A DNA stretch of 6,868 nt from Spirochaetia bacterium (GCA_009929055.1 SABI01000130.1:1-6868), one strand, 5' to 3'; shown: positions 1 through 5,433, numbered from the stretch's first letter. The notes: generated by a model from the sequence alone, not told the origin. Translations and numbers: made by a program.

Positions 1-876
1 CAGTTTGCCCTTATTTTTGATGAAGCGATGAATCTAAGTGACAAAGGAAATTCTCGAATAGTTGAATATCTTGTAAGAGAGTCTGGTTTATTACACTATT
101 ACCACAGTCAAGATGAAAAGAATGAGACTGAGAAGGTCGATAACATTGGGCGTCTTGTGAGTGCTGTAAGTGATTATGAAGCAGGGTATGAAGGACTTCT
201 TGAATTTGTAGAGTCTCTTACACTCGACGCTACAACTCTCGGAAAGGAAGATCCTTCTAAGCAAGAGGGTGTTTCTCTCATTACTATGCATAACACAAAA
301 GGGCTTGAGTTTGACCGTGTATTTGTCACGGGTCTTGAAGAGAATTTGTTTCCGAGTGCGTCTTGTGAAAGTGATGAAGACTTTGAAGAAGAGCGAAGGC
401 TCTTTTATGTAGCGGTCACTCGAGCAAGAAAAGAGTTGTTTATTACAAGTTGTACTAGAAGGATGGTCTTTGGTAGAACTAATTACCAAATTCCTTCTCG
501 TTATCTTAATGAGATTCCAAAAGAACTTGTCACCCTTGAAGGGAGAAAAGCTCCCCGCGAGCAATCATTTAATAAGGGATATCATGGGTATGGCTCTTTA
601 GAGAACAAACGGATACATCATAATGCTAATATATTCACCTCGAGTCCAAAAGCAGCTATTCTCAATAGTGTAACTAAGTTTGTTAATTCTGCTTCACATC
701 AAGAAGAAAAAAAGCTCTACACATTAGGAATGAAGGTGTTTCATGATCAATATGGAGAGGGTTTGATACAACAAATTAAGAGTATGAAAGGGAAAGAGAT
801 GATTGATGTAAGGTTTAGTAGTGGAAAAAATGCTACCTTTTTTGCCTCTTCCCAGGTTCTAGAAATAATTAGTTAA
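1..876 (+). CDS. pcrA: UvrD/PcrA-family superfamily 1 DNA helicase, C-terminal part (5' end outside window)
   Basis: The frame is open to base 1, so the gene starts upstream and only the last 291 codons are here. UvrD/PcrA enzymes are ATP-driven 3'-5' helicases that unwind DNA in repair and remove stalled complexes or RecA filaments. Visible: helicase motif V around window residues 92-113 (TMHNTKGLEFD, then VFVTGLEENLFPS), motif VI at 129-143 (EEERRLFYVAVTRAR, with the arginines that contact ATP), then PSRYLNEIP, typical of the family just after domain 2B/2A. A low-complexity linker follows. The last ~50 residues (GMKVFHDQYGEGLI to the end) match the Tudor-like C-terminal domain of PcrA/UvrD, which in known members binds RNA polymerase. 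UvrD and PcrA cannot be separated from this fragment; Rep is less likely because of the C-terminal domain. The stop is TAA at 874-876, with no convincing intrinsic terminator after it. Confidence 0.93.
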   Translation, partial: QFALIFDEAMNLSDKGNSRIVEYLVRESGLLHYYHSQDEKNETEKVDNIGRLVSAVSDYEAGYEGLLEFVESLTLDATTLGKEDPSKQEGVSLITMHNTKGLEFDRVFVTGLEENLFPSASCESDEDFEEERRLFYVAVTRARKELFITSCTRRMVFGRTNYQIPSRYLNEIPKELVTLEGRKAPREQSFNKGYHGYGSLENKRIHHNANIFTSSPKAAILNSVTKFVNSASHQEEKKLYTLGMKVFHDQYGEGLIQQIKSMKGKEMIDVRFSSGKNATFFASSQVLEIIS

Positions 877-977
877 CCAAACTCTTCTTATCTCTCACCC
901 CTAAAAGAGATAGATGAATTAAAAAAGGGGAGCAAAAGACTAGACAAAGAGGTGCAACATATAATAATATCTTGCCT

Positions 978-995
978 GTACGTCTTAAGTCGTAC
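978..995. promoter_or_regulatory. 18-bp near-perfect palindrome, candidate operator
   Basis: The sequence GTACGTCTTAAGTCGTAC is symmetric at 8 of 9 base pairs; only a T/T pair breaks it (GTACG-t-CTTAAG-t-CGTAC). It lies 12 bp downstream of a perfect TATAAT (960-965), which has no good -35 at the usual spacing. It also exactly fills the 18-bp space between weak TTGCCT (972-977) and TATCTG (996-1001) boxes. Either layout would suit a dimeric repressor or activator site. No regulator gene is next to it, so its role is unknown. Confidence 0.3.
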
Positions 996-1056
996 TATCT
1001 GTATCTTCAGTTGTTGTATAACAGATTGATGATAATAGATATGTTAATGCTATACG

Positions 1057-1187
1057 TTAGGTTCAAAAACGAATCTTAAAAGAGGTTTCTTACTTTGAGC
1101 GAGTGATGAGCGTTGTACCGAACATTCATCCCAAGCCTTCCTTTCCCAGGGACTGTTCTTGCTCAAAATATGTCGATTCCTACCTAA
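1057..1187 (+). other. Nested inverted repeats, possible long rod-like RNA structure
   Basis: Five complementary pairs are nested in order: TTAGGT 1057-1062 with ACCTAA 1182-1187; GAATC 1071-1075 with GATTC 1175-1179; TTTGAGCGAG 1094-1103 with CTTGCTCAAA 1158-1167 (10 pairs, one G-U); AACA 1121-1124 with TGTT 1154-1157; TCCC 1129-1132 with GGGA 1149-1152. Together they would fold one long hairpin with unequal internal loops, including a 17-nt one-sided bulge at 1104-1120. Each short pair could arise by chance in AT-rich DNA, and there is no T-tract terminator or clear promoter tied to it. A 6S-like RNA or a leader element are possibilities only. Confidence 0.2.
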
Positions 1188-1206
1188 AGATGAGATGATG
1201 AACTTC

Positions 1207-1236
1207 TTGCGTTGTGTGAAAGCACGATGCTATATA
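1207..1236 (+). promoter_or_regulatory. Probable sigma-70-type promoter for rplM-rpsI
   Basis: TTGCGT at 1207-1212 and TATATA at 1231-1236 are separated by 18 bp, and the -10 is preceded by TG one base upstream (1228-1229), an extended -10. TATAGT at 1233-1238 is an alternative -10. Transcription would start near 1243, giving a leader of about 36 nt before the rplM ATG. Confidence 0.45.
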
Positions 1237-1247
1237 GTAAAATAATT

Positions 1248-1277
1248 TGCACAAGATATGTGCACATAGGGTTATGT
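1248..1277 (+). promoter_or_regulatory. Two adjacent hairpins in the rplM leader; the second presents the ribosome binding site
   Basis: Hairpin 1 is TGCACA (1248-1253), loop AGATA, TGTGCA (1259-1264), a perfect 6-bp stem. Hairpin 2 is ACATA (1264-1268), loop GGGT, TATGT (1273-1277), 5 bp, sharing base 1264 with hairpin 1. The only Shine-Dalgarno-like bases for rplM, AGGG at 1268-1271, sit on the edge and in the loop of hairpin 2, 8 nt before the ATG. L13 is known to repress its own rplM-rpsI operon in E. coli, and an L13 leader RNA family is known in Bacillota; equivalence here is inference. Confidence 0.4.
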
Positions 1278-1279
1278 AG

Positions 1280-1708
1280 ATGAAAACAATTTTTGTAAAA
1301 CCAGCTTTGATTGAGAAGAAATGGTATCTCATCGATGCTAAAGGAAAGGAACTGGGACGAGTTGCCGTTCAAGCAGCGCGGATTCTTCGTGGAAAAAACA
1401 AACCAGAATATGCTCCTCACCAAGATATGGGTGATTTTGTCATTATTATTAATGCTGCAGAAGCTAATCTTACTGGAAACAAATTCAACGACAAGAAATA
1501 TTATCGTCACTCCAACTATCCAGGTGGACTCACAACTGAGACTTACTCTCACATGATAGTTCGTAAACCTACCTTTCCAATGGAACATGCGGTAAAAGGA
1601 ATGCTTCCTAAGGGAGCTCTTGGAAACAAGCTTTTCACTAACATGAAAGTATATGCAGGTGAAATTCATCCGCATGCAGCACAACAACCAATTCAGGTTG
1701 AACTTTAA
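1280..1708 (+). CDS. rplM: 50S ribosomal protein L13
   Basis: L13 is an early-assembling large-subunit protein that binds 23S rRNA. The 142-residue product has the same length as E. coli L13 and its signature stretches: WYLIDAKGKELGRVA (15-29), LRGKNKPEYAPHQDMGDFVIIINA (36-59), AVKGMLPKGALG (104-115) and KVYAGEIHPHAAQQP (123-137). The ATG at 1280 gives the standard N-terminus MKTIFVKP. The ribosome site is only AGGG (1268-1271), set in a hairpin loop, which points to control of translation. It is the first gene of a tight forward unit with rpsI (15-bp gap) and recX. It is complete and ordinary in sequence. Confidence 0.98.
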   Translation: MKTIFVKPALIEKKWYLIDAKGKELGRVAVQAARILRGKNKPEYAPHQDMGDFVIIINAAEANLTGNKFNDKKYYRHSNYPGGLTTETYSHMIVRKPTFPMEHAVKGMLPKGALGNKLFTNMKVYAGEIHPHAAQQPIQVEL

Positions 1709-1723
1709 GGCGGGAGCGATAAC

Positions 1724-2140
1724 GTGGCTAAAAAGAAAAACGAAAAAGAAAACGTAAACCTTGGACTCGGTACCGGTCGTCGTAAGACCGCTGTTGCCAG
1801 AGTATTTTTAAGAGAAGGAGATGGTAACATTACCATCAACGGAAGAAAAGTTGAGGATTACTTTGGTAACCCTTTGAATGTCTATATGGTAAATCAACCT
1901 TTAGATGTAACAAACAACAAAGGTAAATTTGATATTATCATCAATGTATTTGGAGGCGGTCCTACAGGACAAGCTGGAGCATGCAGACATGGTATTTCAA
2001 GAGCTTTAGTTGAGCACGATGAAGCTAATAGACCAGTATTACATACGAGTGGATTCATGACTCGAGACTCTAGAATGGTTGAAAGAAAGAAATTTGGACA
2101 ACCTGGAGCTAGAAGAAAGTTCCAATTCTCAAAACGTTAA
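1724..2140 (+). CDS. rpsI: 30S ribosomal protein S9
   Basis: S9 sits in the head of the small subunit, and its C-terminal tail reaches the P-site tRNA. Family hallmarks: GTGRRKTAVARVFLR (16-30), VFGGGPTGQAGACRHGISRAL (75-95), RDSRMVERKKFGQPGARRKF (114-133) and the basic end QFSKR, whose last Lys-Arg is the P-site contact in known S9. At 138 residues it is slightly longer than the 130 of E. coli because of a charged N-terminal lead (KKKNEKEN). The start is GTG at 1724, chosen because GGGAG (1712-1716) lies 7 nt upstream and the next residues, AKKKN, fit. It follows rplM by 15 bp, the usual L13-S9 pairing. The stop TAA (2138-2140) lies six bases before recX in the same frame. Confidence 0.98.
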   Translation: MAKKKNEKENVNLGLGTGRRKTAVARVFLREGDGNITINGRKVEDYFGNPLNVYMVNQPLDVTNNKGKFDIIINVFGGGPTGQAGACRHGISRALVEHDEANRPVLHTSGFMTRDSRMVERKKFGQPGARRKFQFSKR

Positions 2141-2146
2141 ACAATT

Positions 2147-2752
2147 ATGGCTTATGCCACTATTATACGAGGAGACACTCGCCAGAGCTACACTGCCCTG
2201 GCGAAGGATGGCTCCTCTTTTTTTATCCCAAATACTCTGTATAAGTCCTTCTTTCTCAAAGAGGGGCAAGAATTAAATGAAGTAGAGTTTCTCTCCTTAA
2301 GAGAAAAAGTTCTCTATAAAGTTACTTATGATAAAGCCCTTGCTCTTATTGCGAGGCGTGATCATGGTCAGAAAGAATTATGTATGAAACTAATTCAAAA
2401 AGGGTTTGATAAAGATTTTTCTGATAAAGTCACATTAGACTTAAGAGAGAAACATATTATTGATGATGTGAGATTTGCCTATCAATATATTATGAGTAGG
2501 CAGAGAAAGAGCCCTGAAGGAATCCCTCTCCTTAGGATGAGACTTAAACAGAAGATGATAAGTTCGAGCGATATAGAAAAAGCTGTTAATCAATACCTAG
2601 AAGATGATACCTACTTTGCGGCTATTCAAATAGCTATAAAGAGGCTTCAAAGAAAAAATACTCCTCAAGAAAAACTCATTACTACCCTCATAAAAAAAGG
2701 GTTTAATAAAAGAGATATCTTTGAAGTGTTGAGTGATATTGAAAAAGAATAG
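2147..2752 (+). CDS. recX: Regulatory protein RecX (RecA modulator)
   Basis: RecX proteins bind RecA filaments and limit recombinase and co-protease activity. The 201-residue product shows the RecX three-helix repeats: KALALIARRDHGQKELCMKLIQKGFD (63-88), the most diagnostic part, then EKHIIDDVRFAYQYIMSRQRKSPEGIPLLRMRLKQKMI (101-138), and a last repeat ending KLITTLIKKGFNKRDIFEVL (176-195). The N-terminal ~55 residues (FFIPNTLYKSFFLKEG) are like the usual lead region, so ATG 2147 is preferred; the next in-frame ATG is inside the first repeat. The frame cannot extend upstream because the rpsI TAA is in the same frame only two codons before. No Shine-Dalgarno is visible before the ATG, which suggests re-initiation by ribosomes leaving rpsI. 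Codons 8-26 carry a terminator-like structure (2169-2224). recA is not in the window. Confidence 0.92.
   Translation: MAYATIIRGDTRQSYTALAKDGSSFFIPNTLYKSFFLKEGQELNEVEFLSLREKVLYKVTYDKALALIARRDHGQKELCMKLIQKGFDKDFSDKVTLDLREKHIIDDVRFAYQYIMSRQRKSPEGIPLLRMRLKQKMISSSDIEKAVNQYLEDDTYFAAIQIAIKRLQRKNTPQEKLITTLIKKGFNKRDIFEVLSDIEKE
2169..2224 (+). terminator. Intrinsic-terminator-like structure inside the 5' end of recX
   Basis: The outer stem GAGGAG (2169-2174) pairs with CTCCTC (2212-2217) and is followed at once by seven T (2218-2224). The inner stem TCGCCAG (2179-2185) pairs with CTGGCGA (2198-2204) around a 12-nt apex. The two stems are separated by an internal loop of 4 and 7 nt. This is the form of a rho-independent terminator, placed 29 nt after the rpsI stop but within recX codons 8-26. 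It probably ends most rplM-rpsI transcripts and leaves a read-through share for recX. The bulky internal loop makes the efficiency uncertain. Confidence 0.6.
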
Positions 2753-2760
2753 GATGAGGA

Positions 2761-2793
2761 GAGAAAAGATAAGCTCCCCGTAGGGAGCTCATC
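2761..2793 (-). terminator. Intrinsic terminator of eno
   Basis: On the minus strand GATGAGCTCCC (2793-2783) folds onto GGGAGCTTATC (2778-2768), with the tetraloop TACG (2782-2779) closed by C-G: a stable cUNCGg loop on a 7-bp stem, one mismatch and 3 more pairs. TTTTCTC follows (2767-2761). On the plus strand the same hairpin is followed by GTAATAAAAATTT, with no T-run at its base, so it should work mainly for eno. Confidence 0.75.
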
Positions 2794-2815
2794 GTAATAA
2801 AAATTTCTAGAATCT

Positions 2816-4114
2816 TTAGTCGAGTACTTTGAATGCGTTTCTTCCTGCATATATTGCAGTATCGCCTAAGTAATCTTCGATTCTCATTAATTGGTTGTAT
2901 TTTGCTAACCTGTCTGATCTGCTCATTGAACCAGTTTTAATTTGTCCAGTTTGAAGAGCTACTACAAGGTCGGCAATGAAGTTGTCTTCTGTTTCACCTG
3001 ATCTGTGTGAAACAACTGCTGTGTATCCTGCTTTGTGAGCCATTTCAATTGCTTGGAATGTTTCAGTAAGGGTACCAATTTGGTTAACTTTAATAAGGAT
3101 TGAGTTAGCAGTCTTTGTTTTAATTCCTCTTTCAAGACGTTTGGTGTTAGTTACGAATAGGTCGTCTCCAACAAGTTGTACTTTGTCGCCGATAGAATCG
3201 GTGAGTAATTTCCAACCTTCCCAGTCATCTTCAGCCATCCCATCTTCAATACTGATAATAGGGTACTTTGCTGCCCAGCCTGTCCAAAGGTCAACCATTT
3301 GTTGGCTGGTGAGTTGTTCACCTGTTGTCCACTTGAGTGTGTACAACTTGGTTTTCTCATCATAGAGTTCACTTGCAGCTGGGTCGAGGGCGATCATAAA
3401 GTCTCCATCTCTTCCTGCTGTGTATCCTGCTTTTTCAATAGCAATCATAATTACTTCAAGTGCTTCTTCATTAGATTGTAAGTCTGGTGCAAAACCACCT
3501 TCATCACCTACACTTGTGTTGTATCCACGACTTTTAAGAACGCTCTTTAGGTGGTGGAATACTTCTGCTGTCATTCTTAGTCCTTCACGAAGACTAGGAG
3601 CACCAATTGGCATAACCATAAATTCTTGGAAGTCTACTTTATTATCTGAGTGAGCTCCACCGTTAAGAATGTTAGCCATAGGTACGGGAAGGACACATGA
3701 GTGATAAGCTCCAAGATATTTAAACAATGGAACGCCAAGGTAATCAGCTGCTGCTCTGGCTACTGCCATTGAAACACCCAAAATTGCGTTTGCTCCCAAT
3801 TTACTTTTGTTCTCTGTTCCATCGAGTGCAAGCATTGCTTTATCAACTGCTACTTGATCAAGAGCATCGAGTCCTTCAATTTCTGCAGCGATGAGGGTGT
3901 TTACATTATCAACAGCCTTAAGAACGCCTTTCCCTAGATATCTTTTTTTATCGCCATCACGAAGTTCTACAGCTTCGTGTACGCCTGTTGATGCACCAGA
4001 TGGTACTGCGGCACGACCCATAGAGCCATCTTCTAAGATTACATCAACTTCAACTGTGGGATTCCCACGGGAATCGAGAATCTCTCTTGCTTCTACAAAT
4101 TCAATGATACTCAT
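2816..4114 (-). CDS. eno: Enolase (phosphopyruvate hydratase)
   Basis: Enolase converts 2-phosphoglycerate to phosphoenolpyruvate in glycolysis, in the cytoplasm. The 432-residue product has the normal bacterial length and all key residues by comparison with E. coli: active-site loop SGASTGVHEA (39-48), His155 in NGGAH, Glu164 in VDFQEF, Glu205 in GDEGGFAP, Mg ligands Asp244 (ALDPAASE), Glu290 (SIEDGMAEDDW) and Asp317 (VGDD), catalytic Lys342 (IKVNQIGTLTE), SHRSGETED (369-377) and Lys393 (KTGSMSRSDRLAKYNQLMRIE). Ser156 and Lys159 replace the common Ala and Asn in GGAHADNNVD; both look harmless. The ATG at 4114 has GAGGAG (4129-4124) 9 nt upstream. It stands alone on the minus strand, convergent with recX and divergent from the UPF0158-GNAT gene, with its own promoter and terminator. 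Confidence 0.98.
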   Translation of the reverse strand: MSIIEFVEAREILDSRGNPTVEVDVILEDGSMGRAAVPSGASTGVHEAVELRDGDKKRYLGKGVLKAVDNVNTLIAAEIEGLDALDQVAVDKAMLALDGTENKSKLGANAILGVSMAVARAAADYLGVPLFKYLGAYHSCVLPVPMANILNGGAHSDNKVDFQEFMVMPIGAPSLREGLRMTAEVFHHLKSVLKSRGYNTSVGDEGGFAPDLQSNEEALEVIMIAIEKAGYTAGRDGDFMIALDPAASELYDEKTKLYTLKWTTGEQLTSQQMVDLWTGWAAKYPIISIEDGMAEDDWEGWKLLTDSIGDKVQLVGDDLFVTNTKRLERGIKTKTANSILIKVNQIGTLTETFQAIEMAHKAGYTAVVSHRSGETEDNFIADLVVALQTGQIKTGSMSRSDRLAKYNQLMRIEDYLGDTAIYAGRNAFKVLD

Positions 4115-4145
4115 GAATATACTCTCCTCATAACTTTATGGACAA

Positions 4146-4174
4146 AATATGGTTGTTTTTTTAGCTATTGTCAA
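4146..4174 (-). promoter_or_regulatory. Sigma-70-type promoter of eno
   Basis: On the minus strand the -35 TTGACA (4174-4169) matches consensus exactly. A 17-bp spacer rich in A follows, then the -10 CATATT (4151-4146), with 4 of 6 matches. Transcription would start near 4139, giving a leader of about 25 nt with the GAGGAG ribosome site. Confidence 0.7.
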
Positions 4175-4179
4175 GCTAA
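4161..4179. promoter_or_regulatory. Inverted repeat over the eno -35 box, candidate operator
   Basis: TTAGCT (4161-4166) and AGCTAA (4174-4179) form a perfect 6-bp inverted repeat with a 7-bp spacer. It spans the eno -35 box (4169-4174) and part of the promoter spacer, in the 127-bp region between two divergent genes. A bound dimer could block eno or act on both genes. No regulator is encoded nearby. One such repeat could occur by chance. Confidence 0.3.
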
Positions 4180-4241
4180 CTTGGCCTATCTAGTTCATTA
4201 TCCCCTTGCAAATTAGACTCAAATAGATACACTAAGGAGAT

Positions 4242-5189
4242 ATGAATGATGATTCTTTTATGAAATATACCAAGTTACCTCCTCTTACCGATGAATTTTT
4301 ATTTCAAATTATTTTTTGTATGGAAGATCAAGTAAATACCTATTTTATTGATTTAAAACAACAAAATATTTGTGAAAGTATATTTATTGAAGAGAGGATA
4401 AAAGAAGACCCTAACAGGTTCTTAGCCCTTCCTGATTGGCTCCCCTCCGATGGCTTTCACACCATGGAGAAGTTTGTTTCAACGTTAAGAAATCCCATAT
4501 ATAGGGAGAGACTAAAACAAGTACTTCAATCGGGCAAAGGAATCTTTAGGCAATTTAAAGATGTCCTCCATGAGCAGCCCTCAATTGAGAGACTTTGGTA
4601 CTATTTTAAAGATAAAGAGATGCGTAATAGAATCTATGAGTGGTATGATCTTCACGATAGTGCTTTCTCTCTTGCCTCTCTTCATGAGATGGGTCCTGAT
4701 GATGATACTCTCGAAGTAATAAAAGAAGACTTTGTTATAAGTGATGATTTTGTTTCTTACAAAGAGAGCTTTGAACAGTTTCGAGATTTGTGTATAGAAA
4801 GATACAATGAAAAGCACCACTCTTATGCTCCGCTGATCACCCAAGATGTTAAAAAAGCATGGAATATAAAAGAAGATGATTTTACCCTTTTTGCTATCAC
4901 TAATAGTGGGGAAGCTGCTGCTGTTATAGTGTATCATTATTTTGTAGGAGAAAGGGTTGTAGAAATCAAAGCCTACATGGTAAAAGATGAGTTTAAGGGT
5001 ATTGGTCTCTTTCATCTCCTATTTGATTCTTTATGTGAAAAAATGAAGATTAAAGGGGTTGATGACTTAGTTTTGCACTTTTATGAGGATTCCCTACAGA
5101 TTGAACCTATGTTTAGAGAGATATTGACTAAAAATATGAAAAAAAGTGTATATTTATCAATTTCATCGTGGATAGATTCAATAAAATGA
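4242..5189 (+). CDS. UPF0158 domain protein with C-terminal GNAT-like acetyltransferase domain
   Basis: Function unknown. Residues ~65-136 look like the UPF0158 family: DWLPSDGFHTMEKFV (65-79), SGKGIFRQFKDVL (97-109), RLWYYFKD (117-124) and RIYEWYD (130-136). Residues ~213-282 look like a GNAT N-acetyltransferase core: strands FTLFAIT and AAAVIVYHYF, then VVEIKAYMVKDEFKGIGLFHLLFDSL (239-264) with the acetyl-CoA-loop-like KGIG (252-255). The usual Arg/Gln three residues before the first Gly is Glu250, so catalysis is doubtful. No signal peptide or membrane segment: a cytoplasmic protein. The frame is closed upstream by TAA at 4233, so only ATG 4242 or ATG 4260 can start it. TAAGGAG (4233-4239) ends just 2 nt before ATG 4242, unusually close. 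It diverges from eno, and I see no clear promoter of its own. UPF0158 is fairly sure, GNAT less so. Confidence 0.8.
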   Translation: MNDDSFMKYTKLPPLTDEFLFQIIFCMEDQVNTYFIDLKQQNICESIFIEERIKEDPNRFLALPDWLPSDGFHTMEKFVSTLRNPIYRERLKQVLQSGKGIFRQFKDVLHEQPSIERLWYYFKDKEMRNRIYEWYDLHDSAFSLASLHEMGPDDDTLEVIKEDFVISDDFVSYKESFEQFRDLCIERYNEKHHSYAPLITQDVKKAWNIKEDDFTLFAITNSGEAAAVIVYHYFVGERVVEIKAYMVKDEFKGIGLFHLLFDSLCEKMKIKGVDDLVLHFYEDSLQIEPMFREILTKNMKKSVYLSISSWIDSIK

Positions 5190-5334
5190 TTTATAATCTT
5201 TAGTAATTGTGAGGACAAAAAGGATTGTGATACCTTTCTGATATAAGTTTGTTATAGTTTTAATTAAAGAATTTGTGATAATTTTCAGATTTCATCTAAT
5301 AACTTGTAACTAATTACAGTTTCGTTAATTTAAC

Positions 5335-5363
5335 TTGACAGGTATATAGGCGGTTGTTATAAT
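5335..5363 (+). promoter_or_regulatory. Fully consensus sigma-70 promoter of the outer-membrane protein gene
   Basis: TTGACA (5335-5340), a 17-bp spacer and TATAAT (5358-5363) match the consensus at every position. The ~70 bp upstream are very AT-rich and could act as an UP element. Transcription would start near 5370, giving a leader of about 64 nt. GTTATA (5356-5361) and TATAAC (5372-5377) form an inverted repeat over the -10 and start site. The remaining 5190-5334 stretch has no terminator with a T-run for the preceding gene. Confidence 0.9.
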
Positions 5364-5392
5364 CCGTTTTGTATAACGAGAAAAGGGAAGAA

Positions 5393-5414
5393 GCGGGTCT
5401 TTGTACCTGCCCCG
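5393..5414 (+). promoter_or_regulatory. Leader hairpin upstream of the outer-membrane protein gene
   Basis: GCGGGT (5393-5398) pairs with ACCTGC (5405-5410), one G-U, around a 6-nt loop. CGGG (5394-5397) with CCCG (5411-5414) is an exclusive alternative. It ends about 10-15 nt before the GGAGG ribosome site (5425-5429). It may protect the mRNA from decay, as leader hairpins of abundant outer-membrane protein messages do; the two alternative pairings could also form a switch. Confidence 0.4.
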
Positions 5415-5433
5415 AATATATTTTGGAGGAAGT

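Larger units (their letters stand above)
877..1279. other. 403-bp gene-free region between the helicase and rplM
   Basis: No convincing coding sequence is present on either strand; the best short forward frame (1195-1245, 16 codons) has no family resemblance. The stretch holds a small hairpin at 889-912 without a T-run, a perfect TATAAT at 960-965, an 18-bp near-palindrome at 978-995, nested inverted repeats across 1057-1187, and the likely rplM promoter and leader from 1207 onward. These are listed separately. The length is large for a gap between two same-strand genes in this otherwise compact window, so a small RNA or a long leader is possible but not shown. Confidence 0.7.

Noticed and set aside
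889..912. Hairpin TATCTCT / AGAGATA after the helicase stop as a terminator
   Set aside because: The stem is AT-rich with a 10-nt loop and no T-run follows (GATGAATTAAAAAAGG), so it does not meet the usual form.
1060..1075. GGTTCAAAAACGAATC as a tRNA T-arm
   Set aside because: Stem and loop lengths are wrong and no acceptor, D or anticodon arm can be placed around it.
1195..1245. Short forward ORF of 16 codons before rplM
   Set aside because: No Shine-Dalgarno and no recognisable sequence, and it runs across the likely rplM promoter.
1184..1687. Minus-strand open frame of 167 codons across rplM
   Set aside because: It is antisense to a fully conserved L13 gene and has no family likeness; a shadow frame.
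4581..5015. Minus-strand open frame of 144 codons within the UPF0158-GNAT gene
   Set aside because: Low-complexity, Ile/Phe-rich translation opposite a gene with recognisable domains; a shadow frame.
5219..5237. AAAGG / CCTTT hairpin as terminator of the UPF0158-GNAT gene
   Set aside because: Only 5 pairs with a 9-nt loop, and no T-run follows.
5401..5433. TTG at 5401 as the start of the barrel gene
   Set aside because: It would put 11 residues before a textbook signal peptide, run through the GGAGG site and the leader hairpin, and has no ribosome site of its own at good spacing.
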